Below the pieces are notes generated by a model, which made no database searches, had not been told where the DNA came from, and worked only from the letters and a program-made list of their open reading frames with translations. 42,505 bases of DNA from Mariniphaga sp. (GTDB lineage: Bacteria > Bacteroidota > Bacteroidia > Bacteroidales > Prolixibacteraceae), in assembly GCA_024636975.1 (NCBI GenBank), contig JAGXGA010000044.1, positions 1-42,505 on the forward strand. The letters are read 5' to 3'. This document shows positions 36,765 to 42,505 of this stretch, one piece after another. Each line of letters opens with the position of its first letter. The stretch's first letter is position 1. Position numbers and translations under genes: made by a program.

Positions 36765-36965
36765 GGAATGGTTAAGGGAATCCGGTGACCTGCCTGCCGT
36801 CAGGCAAGACTTGTCTTCAAACAGACAGGAAATCCGGAGCTGTACCCGCAGCTGTAATCCTTTCATGTTGTCAGCAAATTTAGCCACTGTTCTATCCCGG
36901 TAATTATCGGAATCGGGACGGGAAGGCTGCCGACAATTGGGGTAAGCCAGAAGACCTGCCATTTC
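36765..36965 (+). ncRNA. cobalamin riboswitch 2
   Basis: P1 GGAATGG (36765-36771) pairs with CCATTTC (36959-36965), with one G-U pair. It shares AGGGAATCCGGTG, GGAGCTGTACCCGCAGCTGTAA, AGCCACTG, GGGAAGGC and the B12 box GTAAGCCAGAAGACCTGCC (36942-36960) with riboswitch 1. The internal stem reads TTGTCAG/CCGACAA where riboswitch 1 has GTTAGCG/CGCTAAC. It controls the DUF4465 gene at 37086. A weak -7-like TATTTTTA lies at 36752-36759. Confidence 0.95.
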
Positions 36966-36984
36966 AAAATTAGTTAACAATATC

Positions 36985-37031
36985 GTAAGCTTTCGGGGAC
37001 AAAAGCTTGAGGTAACTTACCTTTATTTTTT
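36985..37031 (+). terminator. probable expression platform of riboswitch 2
   Basis: A two-part hairpin is visible: GTAAG (36985-36989) with CTTAC (37016-37020), and inside it AAGCTTT with AAAGCTT around CGGGGACA. It is followed by a T-rich run (CTTTATTTTTT), as expected of a regulated intrinsic terminator. The inner part matches the platform of riboswitch 1. Confidence 0.55.
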
Positions 37032-37085
37032 CCCATAGTTTCTGGTATTGTAAAATAAATTGTTTTACTAACAAAAAATTTTACA

Positions 37086-38054
37086 ATGAAAAAAATTTAC
37101 CTGATCGCGGGCATGTGGGCAGCCCTGTTTTCTGCAAAAGCCCAACAAGTTGCAACATTCGAGGAGATTGATTTACAACCCGGTTCGTATTACAATGGTT
37201 CCGACGGCACCGGTGGATTCTTCAGCGGCGGAACCTGGTTCCCCAATAATTACAATGCTGACTGGGGAAGCTGGAGCGGATTCTCGGTTTCAAATATGCA
37301 GGATACTTTAATCGCAGGTTTCGATAACCAGTACAGTGCCATTACAGCCGGGGGAACCGACAGCTCTGAGAATTACGCCGTGGTTTATATTCCGGGTGAT
37401 TTGAAAATGGAACTGAATGATCCTGCAGAAATTAGAGGTTTTTATGTTACAAATTCAGTGTATGCTTATCTGTCGATGCGCGATGGTGACGATTTTACCA
37501 AAAAGTTCGGTGGCCCCGATGGCACTGATCCCGACTATCTTTTGCTGAGGATTTCAGGAATCGATGCAGACGGAAATCCAACCGATACAATTGATTTCTA
37601 TCTGGCTGATTTTAGGTCGGATGAATCTGATAAGGATTATATAGTTAACGATTGGCAGTGGCTGGATTTAAAATCACTTGGCGTGGTAAGCGAACTGAGT
37701 TTTTCTATGGAATCGACTGATATGGGGGACTGGGGGATGAATACTCCTGCTTATTTTTGTATTGATAATTTTACAGTTTCAGAAATCGCAACTTTTTCCG
37801 GTCAGTTGCCGGTGGATAAACCAGAATTAAAAATGTTTCCCAATCCTGTAAAAGATGCATTTCAGGTAGATGTGGCCGGGGAACTCCAGGAGATAATCTT
37901 AACAGATGGTACAGGAAAAATTATATACCAAAATCAAATTGCCGGAAAAGGCGCATTCCAAATTTCAGCACTTAGCGATAGGCCTGCCGGCATCTATTTT
38001 TTACAGATAAAAACAAAAAATGGATTGACAACAAAAAAAATAATGAAATATTAA
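37086..38054 (+). CDS. DUF4465 (BtuH-like) T9SS protein under B12 riboswitch
   Basis: The 322-residue protein has a signal peptide (LFSAKAQQ) and a DUF4465-like beta-sandwich at about 20-245. Family markers are ATFEEIDLQPGSYYNGSDG, FFSGGTWFPNNYN, WGSWSGFSVSNMQDT, NQYSAITAGG, ITNSVYAYLSM-like strands, and MGDWGMNTPAYFCIDNF. Surface cobalamin-binding BtuH proteins of Bacteroides belong, as I recall, to this family, and the dedicated cobalamin riboswitch upstream supports a corrinoid role. The Bacteroides proteins are lipoproteins, whereas this one has no lipobox and ends in a T9SS type A domain (MFPNPVKDAFQV, about 255-322). It appears to be its own transcription unit. Confidence 0.85.
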   Translation: MKKIYLIAGMWAALFSAKAQQVATFEEIDLQPGSYYNGSDGTGGFFSGGTWFPNNYNADWGSWSGFSVSNMQDTLIAGFDNQYSAITAGGTDSSENYAVVYIPGDLKMELNDPAEIRGFYVTNSVYAYLSMRDGDDFTKKFGGPDGTDPDYLLLRISGIDADGNPTDTIDFYLADFRSDESDKDYIVNDWQWLDLKSLGVVSELSFSMESTDMGDWGMNTPAYFCIDNFTVSEIATFSGQLPVDKPELKMFPNPVKDAFQVDVAGELQEIILTDGTGKIIYQNQIAGKGAFQISALSDRPAGIYFLQIKTKNGLTTKKIMKY

Positions 38055-38122
38055 CGGAGGGGTATTTTTTCAATAGGTACAGCTATCGGGCAATTCCATA
38101 AAAAATATTTCTGTTTAACGTG

Positions 38123-38150
38123 TTGAAATATAATTGTTTGTATATATTTG
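38123..38150 (+). promoter_or_regulatory. candidate promoter for slyD
   Basis: TTG (38123-38125) and TATATTTG (38143-38150) are separated by 17 bp, fitting the Bacteroidota -33/-7 pattern. The leader to the slyD ATG would be about 135 bases. An alternative start closer to the gene cannot be excluded. Confidence 0.4.
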
Positions 38151-38291
38151 TGTAAATTTTTGGTTCAGAATGAAACACTATTAAATATTTTTTGCCTTAA
38201 TTTAGTATTAAAAGACATAAAGGTATTTTGTTCTGTCCGGTAAATTAAGTTTCTTTGTACCATAAAATAAACATATAATAAAAAAATAAAT

Positions 38292-38867
38292 ATGCTGGAA
38301 ATTTCAAAAAATTCAATGGTTACGCTAAGTTACGACTTGCACATTGAAGATGAAAAAGGAGAATTAATAGAAAAGGCAACAGAGGAAAGTCCGTTGCAGT
38401 TTCTTTATGGCGCAGGCTTAATGCTTCCAAAATTCGAATCGCATCTGGCGGGATTAAAAGAAGGTGAACCCTTTACTATTCAGCTATCAAAAAACGATGC
38501 GTACGGAGAAGTAAATGAAGATGCCATTGTGGAATTGCCAAAACATGTTTTTCTGGTTGACGGTAGTTTCGATGAAGAACTGATAGCCGTCGGAAAAGTG
38601 GTACCCATGATGAGCAGTAACGGACAGCGCATGAATGGTCAGGTGCTGGATATAGATGATGAAACAATTAAAATGGACTTTAATCATCCGCTTGCCGGAG
38701 AGGACCTGTTCTTTAAAGGAACAGTGTTAGGCGTGCGTGAACCTTCAGAGGAAGAACTGGCAGAAATTCTTTCAGGCGGAGGTTGTGGTTGCGGAAGCGG
38801 TGGCTGCGGTGATGATGGATGTGGTTCACACGAACATGATCACAATCATAGTTGCGGTTGCGGATGA
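38292..38867 (+). CDS. slyD: SlyD-type FKBP peptidyl-prolyl isomerase
   Basis: The 191-residue cytoplasmic protein begins with the SlyD-type FKBP domain (SYDLHIEDEKGELIEKATEESPLQFLYGAGLMLPKFE, GLKEGEPFTIQLSKNDAYGE). An insert-in-flap (IF) chaperone domain interrupts it (near 75-130), and LAGEDLFFKGTVLGVREPSEEE closes the fold. The tail (about 160-191) is rich in Cys, Gly and His (GGCGCGSGGC, HEHDHNH), as in SlyD proteins that bind nickel or other metals. It acts as a folding helper and possibly in metal delivery. A terminator pair follows it. Confidence 0.95.
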   Translation: MLEISKNSMVTLSYDLHIEDEKGELIEKATEESPLQFLYGAGLMLPKFESHLAGLKEGEPFTIQLSKNDAYGEVNEDAIVELPKHVFLVDGSFDEELIAVGKVVPMMSSNGQRMNGQVLDIDDETIKMDFNHPLAGEDLFFKGTVLGVREPSEEELAEILSGGGCGCGSGGCGDDGCGSHEHDHNHSCGCG

Positions 38868-38872
38868 TAAAA

Positions 38873-38897
38873 ACAGTTTTTGTCAGAACTGTCTTTT
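38873..38897 (+). terminator. first hairpin after slyD
   Basis: ACAGTT (38873-38878) pairs with AACTGT (38887-38892), followed by CTTTT. The stem is short. It lies 5 bp after the slyD stop and may act together with the stronger terminator 20 bp further on. Confidence 0.4.
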
Positions 38898-38908
38898 AGC
38901 TCAGTTAA

Positions 38909-38948
38909 CCCCGTTTTCTTTCTGAAAATCAAAGGAAACGGGGTTTTT
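38909..38948 (+). terminator. intrinsic terminator after slyD
   Basis: CCCCGTTTTCTTT (38909-38921) pairs with AAAGGAAACGGGG (38931-38943), a 13-bp stem with one G-U pair, and is followed by TTTTT. It separates slyD from aroC. Confidence 0.85.
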
Positions 38949-39075
38949 AATTGGTATAGGTTAGTTATATAAATAGTGGTTTTAAAAAAATAATATCAAT
39001 TTCTTTTGGGTTCCACGGCATTGAAAACCAACAAAAAAGGAAAAAAATTGTTACCATAATTATTAAACGTAAGTT

Positions 39076-40149
39076 GTGAATACATTCGGAAACATATTTC
39101 GGCTCACCTCCTTTGGAGAATCGCATGGTCGTGGAATTGGCGGCATTATCGACGGATGCCCTGCAGGTATTGAACTGGATACAGATCTGGTGCAGCTCGA
39201 TTTGTCACGTCGTAAACCGGGGCAGTCGAAAATTACCACCCAACGAAGCGAACCTGATCAGGTTGAATTTCTGTCAGGTATTTTTGAAGGAAAAACTCAG
39301 GGTACACCCATCTCTTTTATTGTATGGAATAAGGATCAGCATTCGCAGGATTATAACAATTTAAAAGATGTTTACAGGCCATCGCATGCTGACTATACTT
39401 ATATAAAAAAGTACGGCACACGCGACCATCGTGGAGGAGGCCGTTCATCAGCCCGTGAAACCATTGCCCGGGTTGTTGCAGGCTCATTGGCAAAACAGGT
39501 TCTTGGAAGGCATCAGATATCCATACAGGCATTTGTTTCAAGAGTAGGGGAGGTTCAGTTGCAAATACCCTACACCGAACTGGATCTTTCTAAAACCGAT
39601 GATTCAATTGTACGTTGCCCCGATCGGGAAACTGCTGAAAAAATGATTGCACGTATTGAAGCAGCTGCCAACGACCAGGATACCGTTGGTGGTATAATTT
39701 CTTGCGTGGTGAAAGGTGTCCCGGCAGGCTGGGGTGAACCGGTATTCAATAAACTGCATGCCGACCTGGGGTTTGCCATGCTCGGAATAAATGCAGTTAA
39801 AGGTTTTGAATACGGCTCCGGTTTCGAAGGAACCAAGCTCAGCGGTTCAGAGCATAACGATGTATTTATTTCTACCAGTGAGGGTACCCGAACCAAAACC
39901 AACAATTCAGGTGGAATACAGGGAGGTATTTCAAATGGCGAGGATATCTACTTTAACGTAGCTTTTAAACCCATTGCAACACTGCTGAAAGAACAGCAAA
40001 CGGTTGACAAAGAAAACAAAGAAACAACCATTCTTCCAAAAGGAAGGCACGATCCTTGTGTTTTACCTCGGGCCGTGCCAATTGTTGAGGCTATGGCCGC
40101 TTTGGTATTGGTTGACCATTATTTATTAAGTAAATTAAATTCACTATAA
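39076..40149 (+). CDS. aroC: chorismate synthase
   Basis: The 357-residue enzyme converts EPSP to chorismate, the last step of the shikimate pathway, using reduced FMN. Signature segments are [20 protein letters not shown] at the N-terminus, [34 protein letters not shown] and [17 protein letters not shown]. The start is GTG 39076 ([18 protein letters not shown]), because the conserved N-terminus begins immediately there and no ATG precedes it. No exact -7 box was seen in the 127 bp after the slyD terminator. A DUF134 gene starts 1 bp after the stop, so the two are probably co-transcribed. Confidence 0.97.
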   Translation: MNTFGNIFRLTSFGESHGRGIGGIIDGCPAGIELDTDLVQLDLSRRKPGQSKITTQRSEPDQVEFLSGIFEGKTQGTPISFIVWNKDQHSQDYNNLKDVYRPSHADYTYIKKYGTRDHRGGGRSSARETIARVVAGSLAKQVLGRHQISIQAFVSRVGEVQLQIPYTELDLSKTDDSIVRCPDRETAEKMIARIEAAANDQDTVGGIISCVVKGVPAGWGEPVFNKLHADLGFAMLGINAVKGFEYGSGFEGTKLSGSEHNDVFISTSEGTRTKTNNSGGIQGGISNGEDIYFNVAFKPIATLLKEQQTVDKENKETTILPKGRHDPCVLPRAVPIVEAMAALVLVDHYLLSKLNSL

Positions 40150-40150
40150 T

Positions 40151-40564
40151 ATGCCCAGAAGAAAAAGAAACAGAAGAATTCAGGTTCCCCCGGTAATTAA
40201 GGGGATGTCTGTATATGGAGTTCGTGGCCGTAAGTCCAATGAAGTTGTTCTTCGGCTGGAAGAGTACGAGGCAATAAGGTTGCTCGATTATCAAAACCTT
40301 ACCCAGGAGCAGGCTGCCGTGCATATGGATGTGTCAAGGCCTACCCTGACACGTATCTACGAGGAAGCCCGTAATAAAGTGGCTACTGCCTTTGTGGAAG
40401 GTCGTGATATCATTTTTAGGGGTGGAGATATATACTTCGATGAAAGCTGGCATAAGTGTCAAAATTGTCAGGCCAGCTTTAATAACTACGACGAAGGTAA
40501 AATCGAATGCCCGGTTTGCAGTTCGGAAAAAGTTATTACTCTGAATGAATTTTATGCAAAATAA
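40151..40564 (+). CDS. DUF134 family predicted DNA-binding protein
   Basis: The 137-residue protein starts 1 bp after aroC. The N-terminal part has LRLEEYEAIRLLDYQNLTQEQAAVHMDVSRPTLTRIYEEARNKVA, split here by a helix-turn-helix near residues 48-70 (QEQAAVHMDVSRPTLTRI), as in the DUF134 family of sigma-like HTH proteins. The C-terminal part is a zinc-ribbon-like module with CQNC and CPVC pairs. It is a probable transcriptional regulator with unknown target. A perfect 14-bp inverted repeat covers its stop codon, which may mean the message end is structured. Confidence 0.9.
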   Translation: MPRRKRNRRIQVPPVIKGMSVYGVRGRKSNEVVLRLEEYEAIRLLDYQNLTQEQAAVHMDVSRPTLTRIYEEARNKVATAFVEGRDIIFRGGDIYFDESWHKCQNCQASFNNYDEGKIECPVCSSEKVITLNEFYAK

Positions 40565-40575
40565 AATTCATTCAG
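40541..40575. terminator. perfect 14-bp inverted repeat over the DUF134 stop codon
   Basis: CTGAATGAATTTTA (40541-40554) is exactly complementary to TAAAATTCATTCAG (40562-40575) around a 7-base loop. The TAA stop (40562-40564) begins the second arm. There is no U tract directly after it, so it may be a 3'-end stabiliser or an operator rather than a classic terminator. Confidence 0.6.
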
Positions 40576-40610
40576 GTATATAATTGTAATTCCTATGTTA
40601 CTCTCAGCTT

Positions 40611-40650
40611 CTGCGGATGATGAATCTTTCCGCAGGAGTTTTGTTTTATT
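40611..40650 (+). terminator. intrinsic terminator after the DUF134 gene
   Basis: CTGCGGA (40611-40617) pairs perfectly with TCCGCAG (40629-40635) around an 11-base loop, followed within a few bases by a T-rich run (TTTTGTTTTATT). It ends the aroC-DUF134 unit. Confidence 0.7.
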
Positions 40651-40733
40651 TATCCCCAACACCCTGTGATTTAATTCCCCTTATTCCCACCCTGTTTTCT
40701 ATTGAATTTTTCGTGGCATACAAACTTTTGGTC

Positions 40734-40741
40734 TATATTTG
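40734..40741 (+). promoter_or_regulatory. -7 box for the PepSY gene pair
   Basis: TATATTTG matches TAnnTTTG and lies 41 bp before the preferred ATG at 40783. No well-spaced -33 TTG was found (the nearest is 29 bp away). Confidence 0.45.
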
Positions 40742-40782
40742 CTGCATTAATCAACTTGAGGTACCTATAATTATAGTTGCTA

Positions 40783-41334
40783 ATGAAAGCCAGGAGATTG
40801 TTGCGGATTCTGCACCGCGATCTGGGTTATTTTATTGTAGGAATGACTTTGGTATATGCCCTCTCAGGTATATATCTGAATCATCGTCACGATTTTAATC
40901 CCGATTACCGGATACTTTTTGAAGATATAATTACTGACCCGGTTCCTGCTGAGCAATACGACAAGCAGGCGGTAATAAACGTGCTGGAAAACTTTGAAAT
41001 GGAAACTGTCTATAAAAAGCATTACATTACCAATCAGGGAAATGTAAAGGTTTTTATTGAAAATGGCGAAGTGGTTATTGATCCTGAAAATGGTGAAGCT
41101 GCAATGACCTACTTAAAAAAGCGGCCGGTGATATTTGAAATGAATAAACTTCACAAGGCATCCATTGGTGTTTTGTGGAAATGGGTGAGCGATGGAATGG
41201 CTGTAATCTTATTTTTTGTGGCATTCTCAGGTTTGTTTCTGCTTAAAGGGAAAAGAGGTTTTTCCCGTTGGGGCTGGGTATGGACAATGGCCGGAATTTT
41301 GGTGCCGTTATTCTTTGTATTAATGTATATTTGA
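40783..41334 (+). CDS. PepSY-associated transmembrane protein
   Basis: The 183-residue inner-membrane protein runs from ATG 40783; a TTG at 40777 adds only two residues. It has a cytoplasmic start KARRLLRILHRDLGYF, a first membrane helix (FIVGMTLVYALSGIYLNHRHDF), a periplasmic part of about 85 residues with a PepSY-like strand pair (VKVFIENGEVVIDPENGEAAM), and two more helices (GMAVILFFVAFSGLFLLK, WTMAGILVPLFFVLMYI). The His residues of LHRDLG, NHRHD and LHKAS lie near membrane faces, as in PepSY_TM proteins linked to iron or heme handling. The role here is not established. It is followed 27 bp later by an envelope lipoprotein. Confidence 0.85.
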   Translation: MKARRLLRILHRDLGYFIVGMTLVYALSGIYLNHRHDFNPDYRILFEDIITDPVPAEQYDKQAVINVLENFEMETVYKKHYITNQGNVKVFIENGEVVIDPENGEAAMTYLKKRPVIFEMNKLHKASIGVLWKWVSDGMAVILFFVAFSGLFLLKGKRGFSRWGWVWTMAGILVPLFFVLMYI

Positions 41335-41361
41335 ATTTCAAAATCGTATAAAGCTAAACGT

Positions 41362-41862
41362 ATGAAACAATTTGCCTTACTTACATTGGTTGCAGCTTTA
41401 TTTTTTAGCTGCGGAAATCAGGGAGCCGGTAATAAAAATAATGCGGCAAAAGCTGAAAAAGCAGCCGTTGTTTATACCGTGGATGAATTGTATGCCAATG
41501 CCCCCGATCTGGCCGACAAGGAAGTAACTGTTAAGGGAACCGTGATGCATGTATGCAAGCAGGGTGGTGGCCGGTGCTTTATAATGGGAAGCAATGAAGA
41601 CTTCAACATCCGGATTGAGGCCGGTGAAAAAATAGGTGCCTTCAGCCAGGAACAAATGGGCAGCGACCTTACCATAACCGGTATTTTCAAGGAAGTTAAA
41701 ACCGAAGCCGATGCCCATAATCCGGCACGCGAACACGGCACCGAAGATCATGAACACGATGAGGAAGCCGAAGAAGCCCACCGCATTATTGTGCAGGCCG
41801 AAGAAAAAACCGATGTGGTTTATTTCATGGAAGGCATTCAGATTGTAAAAGAGGAGATTTAA
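41362..41862 (+). CDS. OB-fold-like lipoprotein with acidic His-rich loop
   Basis: The 166-residue protein has lipobox ALFFSC (Cys17). Residues about 40-110 look like an OB-fold: YTVDELYANAPDLADKEV, TVKGTVMHVCKQGGGRCFIMG, FNIRIEAGEKIGAF, LTITGIFKEV. Two Cys (VCKQGGGRC) are close together. A loop rich in His, Asp and Glu (AREHGTEDHEHDEEAEEAHR, about 125-145) could bind divalent metal. The final strands VVYFMEGIQIV complete the fold. It is in an operon with the PepSY-type membrane protein, suggesting a shared envelope metal or redox role (inference). No named family was recognised with certainty. Confidence 0.8.
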   Translation: MKQFALLTLVAALFFSCGNQGAGNKNNAAKAEKAAVVYTVDELYANAPDLADKEVTVKGTVMHVCKQGGGRCFIMGSNEDFNIRIEAGEKIGAFSQEQMGSDLTITGIFKEVKTEADAHNPAREHGTEDHEHDEEAEEAHRIIVQAEEKTDVVYFMEGIQIVKEEI

Positions 41863-42053
41863 TTCGATCCTGCAGTGAAGCAGCTTCATAGCCGCCCGGG
41901 AGTTGGATTTTCCAAATCCGACATTAATATCTTCTTACATTGGGGGGGCAAGTTCCGATATAGCTTCACGAAGAATAACTTTGTCAGGTCAGTTCAATAA
42001 ATTTATAAAGATTCAGGTTTCTATTTTAATTGCAAGCCTGGTTCAGGGCTCGT

Positions 42054-42107
42054 CCCCCTTTGGCCATGTGCCCCCATCAAAGTGAATTAAGCCGCTACCA
42101 AAGGGGG
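42054..42107. repeat. 10-bp perfect inverted repeat
   Basis: CCCCCTTTGG (42054-42063) and CCAAAGGGGG (42098-42107) are exact complements around 34 bases. A further AAGGGGGA follows at about 42113-42120. It looks like the ends of a small non-autonomous element or a structured intergenic repeat. No flanking target duplication was recognised. Confidence 0.55.
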
Positions 42108-42284
42108 AATGAAAGGGGGATTGCTGCAAATACTTTTTAAAGCCAAATGCAAAGAAAATAACCTAATGATCACTGTTTACTTTTATTCTAAAGTATCAAG
42201 TTATTTACTATATAGAATTGTCCGGGCAATTTCACGGACTATAGTATAACCAAAATCTTTGATAGTTAAAATTTCCCTCTTAGC

Positions 42285-42367
42285 GGCGCATGGAAAGGGT
42301 GTATTTCAAAACTAAGCCGGCAGTTGCGCCGTGAAGTCTGGTTGGCATTTTTACCCGGGGCGCTGCC
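42285..42367 (+). repeat. structured dispersed repeat, copy 2
   Basis: It aligns with 344-429 in the same orientation. It shares GGCGCATG, ATTTCAA, TTGCGCCG, CTGG/TGGCA and the 17-bp TTACCCGGGGCGCTGCC (42351-42367). The inverted pair GGCGCA (42285-42290)/TGCGCC (42325-42330) is kept, and here the end block folds as GGGGC/GCCCC. Confidence 0.65.
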
Positions 42368-42505
42368 CCATAGCCGTCAGGCTAATGCATGAAAAAAGAC
42401 TAATTAACAACAAGTTGTATGATAATATAATTTAATGATACACTGTTTAGGTAATAAGAAGGGGGTATCCTTTCTTCATTAGTAAATATTTTTTCAGATA
42501 GAACA

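Larger units (their letters stand above)
41863..42505. other. gene-poor intergenic region at the right edge
   Basis: No convincing gene lies here; the open frame at 41903-42085 has no protein-like composition. The stretch holds an inverted repeat (42054-42107), a CACTGTTTAC piece near 42171, and copy 2 of the dispersed repeat (42285-42367). Confidence 0.6.

Noticed and set aside
36648-36980. Minus-strand ORF of 110 codons over riboswitch 2 and the btuG 3' end
   Set aside because: Same cause: antisense of a conserved RNA and of a real gene, with no protein-family match.
40617-40898. Plus-strand ORF of 93 codons before and into the PepSY gene
   Set aside because: It overlaps the terminator at 40611-40650, the -7 box and the start of a clear membrane protein in another frame. 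Its composition is not convincing.
41398-41889. Minus-strand ORF of 163 codons opposite the OB-fold lipoprotein
   Set aside because: The plus frame has a signal peptide with lipobox and a sensible fold. The minus frame is its shadow.
41903-42085. Plus-strand ORF of 60 codons in the right-edge region
   Set aside because: No homology, no promoter or family pattern, and it runs into the CCCCCTTTGG inverted repeat.

Overview
The window looks like chromosomal DNA of a Bacteroidota species, most likely an environmental or marine member near Marinilabiliales/Prolixibacteraceae (the order is inference). Several things point there. Many secreted proteins end in a type IX secretion (T9SS) sorting domain with a YPNP-like motif. 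Promoters carry the TAnnTTTG -7 box. Lipoproteins have short lipoboxes ending in Cys, SecA is about 1100 residues long, and a BtuG-type beta-propeller lies next to a TonB-dependent receptor. No tRNA, rRNA, CRISPR array, transposase or phage gene was seen.

Layout. (1) 1-614: gene-poor, with a possible 3' end of a CDS, heptamer arrays and a structured dispersed repeat that recurs at the far end of the window. (2) 615-5201: a trehalose module. A GH15 glucoamylase/trehalase-like gene and an SRPBCC gene run on the minus strand, divergent from a fused otsA-otsB gene. (3) 5387-21518: a secreted glycan-degradation region (GH16, GH26-CBM35-beta-helix, GH5_2-like, GH5-CBM6) whose GH26/GH5 genes are bracketed by two giant paralogous T9SS proteins of about 1320 residues, each followed by nearly the same terminator hairpin. 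No SusC/SusD pair is present. (4) 22011-28634: secA, lgt and two tandem lipoprotein arginine/agmatine-deiminase-family genes. (5) 28662-38054: a TonB receptor on the minus strand, then a vitamin B12 acquisition locus. A cobalamin riboswitch precedes a T9SS surface protein, a BtuB-like receptor and a BtuG-like propeller, and a second cobalamin riboswitch precedes a DUF4465 protein. (6) 38292-41862: slyD, aroC, a DUF134 regulator, a PepSY-type membrane protein and an OB-fold-like lipoprotein. (7) 41863-42505: gene-poor, with an inverted repeat and the second copy of the dispersed repeat.

How it works together. The glycan cluster would attack mannan/glucan-type polysaccharides at or outside the cell surface, with T9SS anchoring taking the place of a classical PUL. 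The B12 locus is the most notable part. Riboswitch-controlled surface proteins, at least two of them T9SS-sorted rather than lipid-anchored, probably capture corrinoids for the BtuB-like porin. One of them has a region that reads like a transcobalamin C-terminal (DUF4430-type) domain. The deiminase pair downstream of secA/lgt and the bookend giant paralogs are the other candidates for undescribed biology.
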